Positions 59,601 through 62,277 of a DNA stretch of 64,000 nt are shown in pieces (the stretch's first letter is position 1; every line of letters begins with the position of its first letter). The DNA is from Tridacna crocea. Its lineage: Eukaryota > Mollusca > Bivalvia > Cardiida > Cardiidae. The translations under genes were made by a program, and so were the position numbers. The notes beneath the pieces were generated by a model. It ran no database searches. It had not been told where the DNA came from and saw only the letters and a list, made by a program, of their open reading frames with translations. The stretch is from contig OX031065.1 in assembly GCA_943736015.1 (NCBI GenBank), forward strand, positions 14,909,427-14,973,426, given 5' to 3'.

Positions 59601-60604
59601 GATCCAACATGACCCAACTTCATATGTCGAAGATATTTGCAAGACAAACTTGTGACTTACTTGCATGAGTACTGGACTGAAAATGTGGCTTTTAGAGAGC
59701 ACACAAGGTCTTTCAAAGAATTGCCCTGTAACCTGTTTTTCTGACCCTCATTAACCCAATTACAAGCTTTCTCAATGACTTGTTACTTACCTTTTGACCC
59801 AACATCACATAAGCCTCTAGAGTGACTTCTTTTGACTGGACATGACTCATTTTCAATCATGTCCTTTCAAGGCAAAAATTCCAACAACTTTCATAAATAT
59901 GAAAATGTGGCATTTTTATGGTATACAAGCTTTATATGGTACACAAGGTTTTACACAGAAATTCGTAGAGACCTACTTTTCGAGCCATAGTGACATATTT
60001 TTTACAATCCTTCAAAATATAACCCAGAAAAAAGTTCCGACTTTCTTGATTGCAGAATGAAAATATGACCCCTATAAGGTTTTCCAAGGATATACCCAAG
60101 TGACCTACTTTTTTTGTCTCTTCCAGAAGGTTGTCTTTTAATAGCAGGGTATTTTTTAAAAATAAGATAAAAGACAACACCCATCCTATGTAACGTCTGA
60201 TTCTGTAACATACTCAAAACCATTTTTTTTTTTTTAAATTTCATTTGACCAGCTGTGAGATTTGGTTCCTGCATTTACTGGGACTGCAATATATATGAAA
60301 GACTTAGCCACCTAGTACTGTTTACACTCATTTGCATATCAAAAAGGATTCATCAAGGGAGATAACAACTTAAATTGTAAAATAATTCAATAACGTACCA
60401 TGAAATACCCCACTTGCTAAACCAGGAATGCCTGGTTTTGTATACATCTCATTGTTCTCGAAATACGGATCACAGACTGTTTCGTTGGGACCAACTGTAC
60501 AATATCTATGAAAGACTGGGCCAGTAACATTCTTTATACACATCATAACACCGTCTACAGTCACCGAGGCGGAGGTCAGCAATCTGTCACCTAGGTAACA
60601 GATT
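26532..60604 (-). CDS. KCC: K-Cl cotransporter (SLC12A4-7/KCC family), 3' part of gene, 19 exons
   Basis: Electroneutral K+/Cl- symporter of the plasma membrane. The exons, in transcript order from 60604 down to 26532, sum to 2312 bases. Every junction keeps frame except for one surplus base in exon 3, giving about 769 residues and a stop. A usual KCC is about 1,100 residues, so the cytosolic N-terminus and helices 1-5 lie beyond position 64000. Diagnostic motifs: [109 protein letters not shown] and terminal EVITIYS. NKCC/NCC proteins lack the large helix 5-6 cysteine loop seen here. The paralogue (KCC1-4) cannot be assigned; invertebrates usually have one or two KCC genes. The introns are filled with MITEs. 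Confidence 0.95.
26624..27323 (-). other. U12-type GT-AG intron in KCC gene
   Basis: Donor GTATCCTTTG and branch TTCCTTAAC, both full consensus, with AG 14 bases after the branch region. It joins exons r and s in frame (N-C/Y-M-E-F). It holds one arm of a large inverted repeat (26870-27115). Confidence 0.92.
26870..27115 (-). repeat. Arm of a large inverted repeat
   Basis: Contains GGCATTCCCACAATGC, CTACGTAGCCCTTTAAGG and a GTGAAAAATCTAAATACCCA block. An inverted relative lies at 29005-29245. Both arms are in introns and frame KCC exons q and r. Confidence 0.75.
27324..27457 (-). CDS. KCC: KCC exon r: [11 protein letters not shown] segment
   Basis: Acceptor TTTTTATAG; the donor AACT|GTATCCTTTG is U12-type. 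It encodes [20 protein letters not shown], then [17 protein letters not shown]. The Thr in [11 protein letters not shown] is the position that, in vertebrate KCCs, is a WNK-SPAK regulated inhibitory phosphosite (recalled from the literature), so the control mechanism is probably kept. Confidence 0.95.
27571..27799 (+). mobile_element. TTAA MITE, complete copy
   Basis: TTAATCCTTTACCAAACAAT to GTGGTAAAGGGTTAA, intact core. A decayed '-' copy lies at 27930-28108. Confidence 0.87.
28319..28472 (-). CDS. KCC: KCC exon q: variable regulatory loop
   Basis: Acceptor GCTTACAG, donor AAACC|GTGAGT. It encodes an acidic, Ser/Thr-rich stretch ([20 protein letters not shown]) then [20 protein letters not shown] and a Lys/Asn-rich end. 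It is the least conserved part of the KCC C-terminus and likely carries phosphorylation sites; assignment rests mainly on position, splice signals and phase. Confidence 0.83.
28586..28813 (+). mobile_element. TTAA MITE
   Basis: CACCCATTTCCATACAGTCC to TTTGGTAAGGTGTTAA, core GCAGGTGACCAGC. Confidence 0.82.
29005..29245 (+). repeat. Second arm of the large inverted repeat
   Basis: GGTGGGTACTTAGGTTTTTC, GGCTACATAGCCCCTTAAGG and GCATTGTGGGAATG are the complement of blocks at 26870-27115. Confidence 0.75.
29640..29796 (-). CDS. KCC: KCC exon p: C-terminal domain
   Basis: Acceptor CTGTTACAG, donor TCAAAA|GTAAGG. It encodes [20 protein letters not shown], then [12 protein letters not shown] and a variable tail ending [20 protein letters not shown] is almost invariant in KCCs; the tail corresponds to the poorly conserved loop. 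Confidence 0.94.
29903..30030. mobile_element. Pearl/HINE-related short element
   Basis: AGCTGTCACGAACCCC, ACAGATGGACGGACAGACAC and GCTGATTCCAGTATACCC as in 13886-14042. It is embedded in a MITE arm (29860 to 30055). Confidence 0.55.
30187..30397 (+). mobile_element. TTAA MITE
   Basis: TTAAACCATTTACCAAACAC to TTTGGTAAAGGGTTAA, core AATGGTAACTAGC; 17 bases of the right arm deleted. A half copy (30055-30190) shares its left TTAA. Confidence 0.84.
30397..30632 (-). mobile_element. tRNA-derived SINE, GTGAGGTAGAG family
   Basis: On the minus strand GTTGTGAGGTAGAGCGTCGG and GAGTTTGATACC form A- and B-box-like motifs; the tail is TTTCTCAATCGATGTAAAAT. Same family as 49482-49699. Confidence 0.78.
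30646..30848 (+). mobile_element. TTAA MITE lacking half of the core hairpin
   Basis: CTTTACCATACATTCACGAG to TTTGGTAAAGAATTAA; after GCTGGTAA the mirror half is cleanly missing and the sequence resumes at TGTTTTCTA. Confidence 0.85.
30890..31020. repeat. Imperfect foldback, AACTCACA/GAGTTATGAGGC arms
   Basis: GTGAGTTATGAGGCACAATA is mirrored by TTGCGCCTCATAACTCAC around a GGGCAATAGCCCGAG turn. Confidence 0.75.
31171..31406. repeat. ~65-bp minisatellite, 4 units
   Basis: Units share GATTTTGCCATGCTTTCC and GAGCCGAATTCACATGTCAT. The array ends 16 bases from the exon o border (31422). Confidence 0.82.
31422..31513 (-). CDS. KCC: KCC exon o: C-terminal domain
   Basis: Acceptor TTTTATAG after a U12-like branch site; donor GAGATG|GTAAGT, phase 0. 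It encodes [20 protein letters not shown], then [11 protein letters not shown], the KCC S-I-Q-M-K-K-D-L helix and EVEVVEM strand. Confidence 0.94.
31514..32127 (-). other. U12-type GT-AG intron in KCC gene
   Basis: Donor GTATCCTTTT; branch-like TTCCTTAAG lies about 12 bases before the terminal AG. It joins exons n and o in frame (TVA-Q-LEDN). It contains one MITE (31840-32052) and a second, MITE-like fragment. Confidence 0.88.
31749..32052 (+). mobile_element. MITE core fragment and a near-complete MITE
   Basis: The fragment (31749-31838) has GCTGGTAACCAGCAG. The second (31840-32052) begins in the TTTTAACGATCCCGAGACGG arm and ends TGGTTTAGAGTTA, with its core tip replaced by an A-run. Confidence 0.78.
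32128..32217 (-). CDS. KCC: KCC exon n: between two U12-type introns
   Basis: It has no AG at its 5' border; the intron ends in CAAC. It encodes [20 protein letters not shown], then [10 protein letters not shown], matching [16 protein letters not shown]...RIFTVAQ. The 3' border is GCTC|GTATCCTTTT, a U12-type GT donor. Confidence 0.93.
32231..32705 (-). mobile_element. tRNA-derived SINE split by a MITE
   Basis: Head 32506-32705: GACTCTGGCATGGAGTGTAG and GGGTTCAAGCCTCACTGG. Tail 32231-32275: ATGTTGAAATGGTGCAAAAC and (CAAA)n. The MITE 32276-32505 sits inside at TTAA. The tail ends directly beside the U12 branch site. Confidence 0.8.
32276..32505 (+). mobile_element. TTAA MITE inserted in a SINE
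   Basis: TTAACCCATTACCACAAAAT to GGTAATGAGTTTTAA, core CCAGGTAACCAGC. TTAA lies on both sides and the SINE reads through when the copy is removed. Confidence 0.88.
32960..33400 (+). repeat. Dispersed ~450-bp repeat, copy 2
   Basis: TTTCATGCTTTCGCATAGGA, GATATCGAGAAATAGCAGTG, GCCACGGGGAATAACGG; parallel to 4722-5175 through its whole length. Confidence 0.8.
33838..33954 (-). CDS. KCC: KCC exon m: C-terminal domain, ends at a U12 AT-AC donor
   Basis: Acceptor TTTTGTAG. It encodes [20 protein letters not shown], then [19 protein letters not shown]. The exon stops after one base of the next codon (C), where the intron begins ATATCCTTTC. A GT donor three bases earlier could be read, but only the AT-AC boundary lets the VHDGG motif join across the intron. 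Confidence 0.93.
33995..34870 (+). repeat. Bivalve GACCTAGTGACCTA-type repeat, interrupted
   Basis: The left part (ATGACCCTAGATCGCTCACA TGAG) and right part (repeated AAATGTGGCCTCTAG, AGACAAACATTCTGACCAA, TGACCTA..TTATGACC) belong to one dispersed repeat with internal ~150-bp periodicity. A MITE (34081-34308) splits it. Relatives at 59345-60270 and 61120-61360. Confidence 0.7.
34081..34308 (+). mobile_element. TTAA MITE, complete copy
   Basis: TTAACTCTTTCCCAAACAAT to GGGAAAGGGTTAA; perfect core. Nested in the GACCTAGTGACCTA repeat. Confidence 0.9.
35054..35281 (-). mobile_element. TTAA MITE, complete copy
   Basis: TTAATTCTTTACCAAAAGAC to AGTAAAGATTTAA, core GCTGATTACCAGT. Confidence 0.86.
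35438..35544 (-). CDS. KCC: KCC exon l: C-terminal domain, GLGGL motif
   Basis: Acceptor TATATTTCAG, donor CCTTG|GTTTGT. It encodes [20 protein letters not shown], then [16 protein letters not shown]. The strong match to KCC GLGGL.HNTV..GWP makes the exon certain although it has no long open frame of its own. A complete MITE begins 25 bases before the acceptor. Confidence 0.93.
35569..35797 (-). mobile_element. TTAA MITE, complete copy
   Basis: TTAACTCTTTACCAAAGAGC to GGGAGAGGCTTAA, intact core; 25 bases from the KCC exon l acceptor. Confidence 0.9.
35905..36035 (+). repeat. GGTAAAAATGTCAGA tandem array
   Basis: About eight 16-17-base units GGTAAAAATGTCAGA or GGTAAAAATGCCATA. The inverted counterpart lies at 36588-36728. 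Confidence 0.88.
36234..36390 (+). mobile_element. TTAA MITE, right arm truncated
   Basis: CCCTTTACCAAACAACCCCT, core GCTGGTAACCAGC, then lost after TTTTTGAGTTAATT. Confidence 0.8.
36440..36572 (-). mobile_element. tRNA-derived SINE fragment
   Basis: On the minus strand TTAGCTCAGTTGGTCAAGGC and AAGTTCGAAATCTTG are tRNA-like A and B boxes; the tail contains CAGTCAGTCAAAATCAAG. Lies between the two GTAAAAATGTC arrays. Confidence 0.65.
36588..36728 (-). repeat. Inverted GGTAAAAATGTCATA array
   Basis: CTATGACATTTTTACC units on the + strand, the reverse complement of 35905-36035, including the matched GTCAAAGTGGTAAATATGCC variant unit. Confidence 0.88.
36757..36985 (+). mobile_element. TTAA MITE, complete copy
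   Basis: TTAACCCATTACTACACAAT to TTTGGTACTGAGTTAA, core GCTGCTAATCAGC. Confidence 0.86.
37097..37323 (+). mobile_element. TTAA MITE, complete copy
   Basis: TCAACTCTTTACCACACAAT to GTGGTAAAGAGTAA; core GCCTGTAACCAGC. It abuts the next copy. Confidence 0.85.
37530..38925. mobile_element. hAT-like non-autonomous element, GGACAAACCCCC ends
   Basis: Opens with GTAGGACAAACCCCC and repeated AGGACAAAACCCCCATGG; closes with the mirrored CCATGGAGGTTTTGTCC and GGGGGGTTTGTCCGTACC. An 8-base direct duplication CCAAAAGT supports a hAT-type target site. No transposase frame. A LINE 3' end is inserted inside (37589-38213). Confidence 0.72.
37589..38213 (+). mobile_element. 5'-truncated non-LTR retrotransposon (3' end)
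   Basis: Ends in ATGAATAAAGTTTCTG then TTCTG repeats, typical of a CR1/RTE-like 3' tail. ACAAAAC on both borders fits a short target duplication. No reverse-transcriptase frame remains. Confidence 0.6.
39051..39070. repeat. GTA trinucleotide microsatellite
   Basis: Nearly seven GTA units, 9 bases from the donor of KCC exon k. Confidence 0.9.
39079..39167 (-). CDS. KCC: KCC exon k: C-terminal domain
   Basis: Acceptor GTATTTGCAG, donor TTCCT|GTAAGT, phase 2 out. It encodes [20 protein letters not shown], then [13 protein letters not shown] trinucleotide repeat (39051-39070) starts a few bases inside the following intron. Confidence 0.92.
39322..39515 (-). mobile_element. MITE, diverged
   Basis: Left arm CACCAGATGACAACATC, core AGTCATTACCACT, right end lost in an A/T run. 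Confidence 0.65.
39522..39738 (-). mobile_element. TTAA MITE with shortened core
   Basis: TTAATCCTTCACCAGATGAC to TTTGGTAAAGGGTTAA; one stem arm of the core is deleted (GGGAAAAGGCTTCCAGCAC). Confidence 0.84.
39735..39964 (+). mobile_element. TTAA MITE chained to the previous copy
   Basis: TTAAACTCATTACCAAAAAA to TTTGGTAAAGCTTTAA, core GCTGGTAACCAGC; shares the TTAA at 39735-39738. Confidence 0.87.
40211..40433 (-). mobile_element. TTAA MITE, complete copy
   Basis: TTAACTCATTACCAAACAAC to GTGGTAATGGGTTAA, core GCTGGGAACCAGC. A decayed copy lies at 40628-40850. Confidence 0.86.
40518..40597 (-). CDS. KCC: KCC exon j: C-terminal domain
   Basis: Acceptor ATTTCACAG, donor AACAG|GTTAGT, phase 0 out. 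It encodes [20 protein letters not shown], then DAQAAKQ, equal to the KCC K-G-L-T-x-V-x-S-V-L-E-G segment. Confidence 0.93.
41095..41322. mobile_element. Foldback MITE with GGCATTCGGACATTTATG ends
   Basis: GGGCATTCGGACATTTATGT and the mirrored CAAATGGCCGAACGTCCC frame two inner hairpins (GATCAGCCTGCACAGTCTGT and GTTAGCCTGCGCGGACTGC). A family shared with 1688 and 16437 by the CAGCCTGC core. Confidence 0.75.
41480..41625 (-). mobile_element. MITE left half
   Basis: GGACTAGTCAAAATTGAAAG through GCTGGTTACCAGC, cut at CATTTTA. Confidence 0.75.
41648..41876 (+). mobile_element. TTAA MITE, complete copy
   Basis: TTAACCCATTACCACAAAAT to TTTGGTTATGAGTTGA, perfect core. Confidence 0.87.
41937..42025 (-). 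CDS. KCC: KCC exon i: C-terminal domain
   Basis: Acceptor CTTTTACAG, donor AGCAG|GTAAGT. It encodes [20 protein letters not shown], then [11 protein letters not shown], the first beta-alpha unit of the cytosolic domain. A nested pair of MITEs begins about 40 bases upstream of the acceptor. Confidence 0.94.
42068..42500 (-). mobile_element. Outer MITE of a nested pair
   Basis: Left arm TCTTTACCAAATGACCAAAA to GCAGACGTCAAA, then after 42354 ACAGAACTGAAATATTG, core GCGGGTTACCTGC and a decayed right end. Confidence 0.85.
42131..42354 (+). mobile_element. Inner MITE of a nested pair
   Basis: TTAACCCATTACCACACGAT to GTGGTAAGGAGTTAA with perfect core, inserted in the TTAA of the outer copy's left arm. 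Confidence 0.9.
42494..42950 (-). mobile_element. Two decayed MITE copies
   Basis: 42494-42681 (core GCTGGTTACCAGC, ends eroded) and 42730-42950 (core GCTGGTTAGAAG). Confidence 0.65.
42977..43130. mobile_element. Pearl/HINE-related short element
   Basis: CAGCTGTCACTGAATGTGAC, ACGGGCACACAGATGGACAG and GCTGATTCCAGTATACCCCC. Confidence 0.55.
43238..43426 (+). mobile_element. TTAA MITE, deleted left core
   Basis: TTAACCCTTTAGCAAACAAT; jumps from ACAACTCTGG to ATTGGTAACCAGC; ends CGTAAAGAGTTAA. Confidence 0.83.
43673..43943. repeat. 135-bp tandem duplication of a partial MITE
   Basis: ACAAACATGAGGAAAATGCC to TGTGTACTTTGTA occurs twice with one difference; the unit contains a MITE core half (GAGAAAATGCTGGTAACTT). 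Confidence 0.9.
44065..44169 (-). CDS. KCC: KCC exon h: start of cytosolic C-terminus
   Basis: Acceptor CATGTAG, donor TGGAG|GTAAGA. It encodes [20 protein letters not shown] and GPPHTKNWR, among the most conserved KCC cytosolic motifs. Confidence 0.96.
44192..44410 (-). mobile_element. MITE, diverged
   Basis: CTCTTTAACAAAATGACAAT, core GCTGGTTACAAAC, decayed right half; starts 23 bases from the exon h acceptor. Confidence 0.68.
44639..44949 (+). mobile_element. TTAA MITE plus a short deleted copy
   Basis: 44639-44860 is near complete (core GCTGGTAACCAGC). 44870-44949 is a mini copy with ends only (TTTTAACAACCCTG to GTAAAGAATTAA). Confidence 0.82.
45029..45148 (-). CDS. KCC: KCC exon g: helices 11-12
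   Basis: Acceptor CTATTTTCAG, donor AAAGG|GTAAGT. It encodes [20 protein letters not shown], then [20 protein letters not shown]: the last two membrane spans and the exit into the cytosol. Confidence 0.94.
45322..45830 (+). mobile_element. Chain of three MITE copies
   Basis: 45322-45544 (CGTTACG-type arm: CTCGTAATGAGCAATTTCTC), 45541-45744 and a truncated third copy from 45741. Neighbours share single TTAA sites. Confidence 0.8.
45914..46012 (-). CDS. KCC: KCC exon f: helix 10
   Basis: Acceptor TTTTTTCACAG, donor CACTG|GTAAGT. It encodes [20 protein letters not shown], then [13 protein letters not shown], nearly identical to the vertebrate KCC helix-10 segment. Confidence 0.96.
46125..46384 (+). 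mobile_element. MITE in MITE arm
   Basis: A left arm of one copy (46125-46195, to GCAGATGACAAAATCAGTG) is cut by a second copy (46196-46384; TTAACTTTTGACCGTACAAT to GGTAAAGAGTTAA, central palindrome deleted). Confidence 0.75.
46381..46555 (-). mobile_element. TTAA MITE with core deleted, next to a splice donor
   Basis: TTAAGTCTTTATCAGATGAC to TTTGGTAAAGGGTTAA; the left core half is missing. Its end lies at the start of the intron after KCC exon e. Confidence 0.85.
46566..46740 (-). CDS. KCC: KCC exon e: helices 8-9
   Basis: Acceptor TTACAACAG, donor ACAAT|GTAAGT. It encodes [20 protein letters not shown], the GEP turn, and [20 protein letters not shown] with VAPVITM. A MITE copy ends at 46555, only a few bases past this exon's donor hexamer. 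The intron upstream of the exon (46741-55042) is the longest in the window. Confidence 0.95.
47107..47575 (-). mobile_element. Two chained MITE copies, one with a poly-C run
   Basis: 47107-47371 carries a C21-like run followed by CACACA (47188-47217) in its left arm and a local duplication of TTTTAGACTGGTCC. 47368-47575 shares its TCAA and has half of the core deleted. Confidence 0.85.
47789..48010 (+). mobile_element. TTAA MITE, complete copy
   Basis: TTAACTCTTTACCACACAAT to CTGGGAAAGGCTTAA, perfect core. Confidence 0.88.
48335..48762. mobile_element. Two adjacent MITE copies in opposite orientation
   Basis: 48335-48527 ('+', left end lost, perfect core) and 48531-48762 ('-', core GCTGGTTATCAGA). 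Confidence 0.84.
49013..49240 (-). mobile_element. TTAA MITE, complete copy
   Basis: TTAACTCTTTACTAAACAAC to GTGTGGTAAAGTTAA; core GCTGGTTACCAGC, right stem arm mutated (CCTTTATTCC). Confidence 0.87.
49292..49731 (-). mobile_element. MITE split by a SINE
   Basis: Left part 49292-49481 (TTCTTTACCCAACGAAAAAA, core CAGATACCAGC) and right end 49712-49731 (GATTGTGTAGGAAAAGGC). Confidence 0.8.
49482..49699 (+). mobile_element. tRNA-derived SINE with target duplication
   Basis: GGCTGTGAGATAGTGTCTGC and GAGTTTGATACC boxes, tail TTCTCAATCAATGTAAAATA. ATTAAAATTCAG stands on both sides (49470-49481 and 49700-49711). Confidence 0.86.
50036..50235 (-). mobile_element. MITE in duplication unit A
   Basis: ATAACTCATTATGAAACAAC to TTGTTAAGGGTTAA, right stem arm deleted after GCTGGTTACC. 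Confidence 0.82.
50377..51375. mobile_element. Tc1/mariner-type element, degenerate or non-autonomous
   Basis: 999 bp with ~75-base inverted ends beginning CAGGGTGTCCGGAAAGTAAG and TA on both sides. No intact transposase; short open stretches on the minus strand only. The empty site is present in the tandem duplicate at 49960 (GGCTGATATATCTC), proving the borders. Confidence 0.88.
51453..51684 (-). mobile_element. MITE in duplication unit B
   Basis: TATAACTCATTACTAAACAA to GTGTAGTAAAGGGATAA, perfect core. Confidence 0.85.
52101..53390. mobile_element. Pearl-like (Helentron-associated) element with tandem core and ACGG microsatellite
   Basis: Left end AACAAGAGCTTCGCAAAGCG; about six ~157-bp core units (GGCCTGGACAAAAATTCAAA, TTAACAAAGGGCAATAA, GGCAGAGTTATGGTTC); then an ACGGACGG microsatellite (53300-53345) and right end CCTTCGGGCGTATAAAA. 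The ends and the ACAAAGGGCAATAACT motif are shared with 17921-19128, so these are two subfamilies. No coding sequence. Confidence 0.82.
53430..53700. repeat. Pearl-related tail fragment
   Basis: TTAAGTTTCATGAAATTCCA and a CAGATGGACACAAGGACAGA-type run followed by CTCCACCTTTGGCAGGAGAT. A damaged MITE lies after it (53718-53891). Confidence 0.5.
54008..54196 (+). mobile_element. TTAA MITE, right end lost
   Basis: CTTTCACCAAACAATCCCTG, core GCAGGTAACCAGC, ends at AATCTGCAAGTGCTT. Confidence 0.82.
54262..54489 (-). mobile_element. TTAA MITE, complete copy
   Basis: TTAACTCATTACCAAATGAG to ATGGTACTGGGTTAA, perfect core tip. Confidence 0.88.
54640..54895 (+). mobile_element. tRNA-derived SINE
   Basis: GACTCAGTGATAAAGTGCTT and AGGCTCAAGCCTCAG boxes; body; tail GATCTGACTGAAAAAATGTT GAAAGC and (CAAC)n. 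The tail domain matches the SINE at 32231. Confidence 0.78.
55043..55161 (-). CDS. KCC: KCC exon d: helix 8 region
   Basis: Acceptor TTGCTATAG, donor CACAG|GTCAGT. It reads [17 protein letters not shown], then [20 protein letters not shown], close to KCC consensus F-G-E-S...W-V-I-x-I-G-S-F. It encodes helix 8 and the start of the conserved APRLLQAIA loop that is completed by the next exon. Confidence 0.94.
55466..55684 (-). mobile_element. TTAA MITE
   Basis: GCTTTACCAAAATTTTTAGA to TTTGGCAAAGCCTTAA, core GCTGGTGACAAGC. A decayed copy precedes it (55270-55460). Confidence 0.82.
55780..56010 (-). mobile_element. TTAA MITE, complete copy
   Basis: TTAACCCATTACCAAATGAC to GTGGTAATGGGTTAA, perfect core. 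Confidence 0.9.
56187..56416. mobile_element. MITE with duplicated core half
   Basis: The right stem (ATTATCAGCATTTTCTCCTT) occurs twice, at 56275 and 56325. Ends CCCTTTACCATACAAACC and GTGTGGTATAGGGTTA. Confidence 0.78.
56483..56711 (-). mobile_element. TTAA MITE
   Basis: GAACTCTTTACTAAACGAGA to TTTGGTAAAGAAGTCA, core GCTGGGTACCAGC. Confidence 0.83.
56799..57033 (-). mobile_element. TTAA MITE, complete copy
   Basis: TTAACTCTTTACAAAACAAC to TTTGGTAAAGGGTTAA, core GCTGGTTACCAGC; 42 bases beyond the KCC exon c donor. Confidence 0.88.
57076..57221 (-). CDS. KCC: KCC exon c: helix 6 signature, with one-base frameshift
   Basis: Acceptor TTTTTACAG, donor AAGAT|GTATGC. It encodes [20 protein letters not shown], then [12 protein letters not shown]. 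As printed the frame then goes wrong. One T fewer in the TTTT run (AAAA at 57105-57108 on the given strand) would continue [10 protein letters not shown] into the next exon at the length expected for KCC (LFG...FGES spacing) and would fix the exon phase. It is either a sequencing or assembly slip or a real allele mutation. Confidence 0.9.
57231..57555. mobile_element. Pearl/HINE-related element
   Basis: AGAGCTATCATTAAACATGA TTATACCCCC, GACAGGCTGATGGACAGACA, and right end TTTCGTGGGGGGTATGATAA. It lies 9 bases from the KCC exon c acceptor. Confidence 0.55.
57808..58029 (+). mobile_element. TTAA MITE
   Basis: TTAACCCTTCACCACACAAA to TTTAGTAAAGGGTTCA, core CCTAGTAACCAGC. Confidence 0.82.
58099..58327 (-). 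mobile_element. TTAA MITE, complete copy
   Basis: TACTCTTTACCCAAACATCA to GTGGTAAAGAATTG; perfect core tip. Followed by a coreless pearl-like piece (58329-58580; ends GCACATAATATGCCCAAAGG and CCCTTCAGGTGTATATAAA). Confidence 0.85.
58832..58972 (-). CDS. KCC: KCC exon b: end of loop and start of helix 6
   Basis: Acceptor CTCCTACAG, donor CACAG|GTAATG. It starts with ENIANQY (KCC E-N-L-W-x-x-Y position) and ends [19 protein letters not shown], the first half of transmembrane helix 6 leading into the broken helix of the ion pathway. Confidence 0.93.
59133..59349 (+). mobile_element. TTAA MITE
   Basis: TTATCCCATTACCACACAAT, core stem GTGGTAAAAGGAGAAAATGC with a matching G-to-T/A change on the other arm (CTCCTTTTACCACA). 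Confidence 0.87.
59345..60270. repeat. Bivalve GACCTAGTGACCTA-type repeat
   Basis: Six or so decayed ~150-bp units with TTTGACCCAACATGACCCA-like and CAAGACAAACATTGTGG motifs. No coding sense. Confidence 0.6.
60399..60604 (-). CDS. KCC: KCC exon a: large extracellular loop
   Basis: Acceptor TTCTTGCAG, donor CATG|GTACGT; enters with one codon base, leaves phase 1. It encodes the loop between helices 5 and 6: [30 protein letters not shown] and [11 protein letters not shown]. Four cysteines and two N-glycosylation sequons (NVT, NET) match the KCC-specific extracellular loop. No upstream exon is recognisable between here and 64000. Confidence 0.92.
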
Positions 60605-60811
60605 CTGCAAGAAAAATATAAATACTGTTTTCTACCGACAAAAATATTGTCTTCCAAGAGACCATTTTTTGAAAACATTTTGGCATTTTGAAAACTCGTC
60701 TGTATGCTACTAGTAAGTGAAAGAGTAATTTTCCTTTATTACATGAGACAGTTTTGGATTGGTCCAAACTGACAGCTGCAGCAGTCATTATATTCAATAA
60801 TTCTTAAATGA

Positions 60812-61011
60812 TTAACTCTTTACCACACAAACCCAGGTTTTCACAACATTTTTGAAAGAAGCCTTTTGAAAACATGGGAAAAGGAGACAATACTGGTAAC
60901 CATTATTATCTCCTTTTCTCATGAGATTTTCCATCCTTCCCAGAACAAATTTCAATTTTTGGGTCACTTTAACTTTGCTGTCTGCAAAAGCTTTCAGCTT
61001 GAGTTAAACAT
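60812..61011 (+). mobile_element. TTAA MITE, diverged
   Basis: TTAACTCTTTACCACACAAA, core ACTGGTAACCATT, ends GCTTGAGTTAA. Confidence 0.78.
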
Positions 61012-61119
61012 GTCTCTGACCGGATAGAAAGCATTGGCAGAAAAGGAGACCCTGCTGGTTATAAACGCTTCTTCTATTTGCCATTATTTTCAAAAACTTC
61101 TCAAAAGCTTTCTCAGAGT

Positions 61120-61360
61120 TAACACAAGGTTTTTCTTAGATTTGACCTAGTGACCTAGTTTTTGACCCGACATGACCCAATTTCAAACTTGTACGTTATT
61201 TTTAATCAAGCCAAACATTCTGACCAAGTTTCATGAGTATTGGACGAAAAACGTGGCCTCCAGAGCGCCTCCAGAGCACACACAATGTAAAAAGTTGACG
61301 ACGGACGATGGACACTATCACAATAGCTCACTCTCAGCATGAAGAGCTCAGGTGAGCTAA
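61120..61360. repeat. End of a GACCTAGTGACCTA-type repeat
   Basis: TTTGACCTAGTGACCTAGTT, CATTCTGACCAAGTTTCATG and terminal GATGGACACTATCACAATAG CTCAC ... GGTGAGCTAA. Confidence 0.7.
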
Positions 61361-61364
61361 AAAA

Positions 61365-61508
61365 ACTTCTGAAAACATTGTGGGAAAAGGAGAAAATGCT
61401 GGTTACCATTCCAAACCAAAATTTTTAATATTTCAGTCACATTTATTTTGGTCATCTGCAAATGCTTTCAAATTGGATTGGTCTAAAATTTCTCGTGTGG
61501 TAGAGTTA
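61365..61508 (+). mobile_element. MITE lacking half of the core
   Basis: TGAAAACATTGTGGGAAAAG to GCTGGTTACC, then directly TTCCAAACC; ends CGTGTGGTAGAGTTA. Confidence 0.8.
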
Positions 61509-61610
61509 TGAGACCACTCAGGTGTTATGATAATAATCGATTCAAAGCTCTTCCACAGATTCAGCAAATTCACAGCAATTTCAACTTTTCACATCTTTTT
61601 TCCCAAAAAC

Positions 61611-61991
61611 CTACTCTTTTTGCATGGGCATCATCAAGTACATGCATGAATATAAAGCAAAGCTTTTCATTTTGTCCCAGTATTTCCAAAAGTCTTCTTT
61701 CCCAAAGGCAGCAAAAAGTTCATACATGAATTTAAAAGAAATGTTCATTTTGTCAATCCAAGTCCCTTCTTTTGCATAAACATCATAAAGCCTTTGCATG
61801 AAGTAAAAGACAATGATGACATAATGACCACAAACCCTGCAAGTGTTATTGATATTGAAAAATGTCTTGCAGAGAACTACAACTATCCGACAGAAACTTT
61901 CCAATAAAAGGAGGTAAGTATGATAAATGACGCGTGGCCCTGTCAGTAGTAGGACTGGCTTAGCTAAGACAGAAATTTTATCATTTGTCAT
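61611..61991 (-). other. Unidentified repeat with an open frame
   Basis: A 126-codon open stretch on the minus strand (LESFCRIVVVLCK, FNINNTCRVCGHYV, EGTWIDKMNISFKFMYELF) with an internal ~85-base tandem duplication (CATGAAT..AAA..CATTTTGTC blocks). Its first part resembles 63358-63549. I recognise no family. A non-coding repeat is more likely than a gene. Confidence 0.35.
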
Positions 61992-62027
61992 TTTTTTTTT
62001 TTTTCAAAACATTCCACTGCCAATGAA

Positions 62028-62160
62028 TTAACCACTACCAAATAATCACTTCTAATGACTCCGAGGAAGAAGTCTTTTCAAAACATAGTTTGAAAAGGAA
62101 AAAATGCTGGTAACCAGCATTTTTCTCCTTTTCCCACAATGTATTATTTTCATGAAATCC
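62028..62160 (+). mobile_element. MITE, right arm lost
   Basis: TTAACCACTACCAAATAATC and core GCTGGTAACCAGC, cut after CACAATGTATTA. Confidence 0.75.
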
Positions 62161-62277
62161 ATATGGGAACAATGCCACCAAAGAAATTAGTTATTTTCCC
62201 ATTTCAGAAACCAAGGGCAGATAACACTAGCAAGTCTAAGGAGATCTAACTGTAAAGAGTCACTTGCCCAACTACTA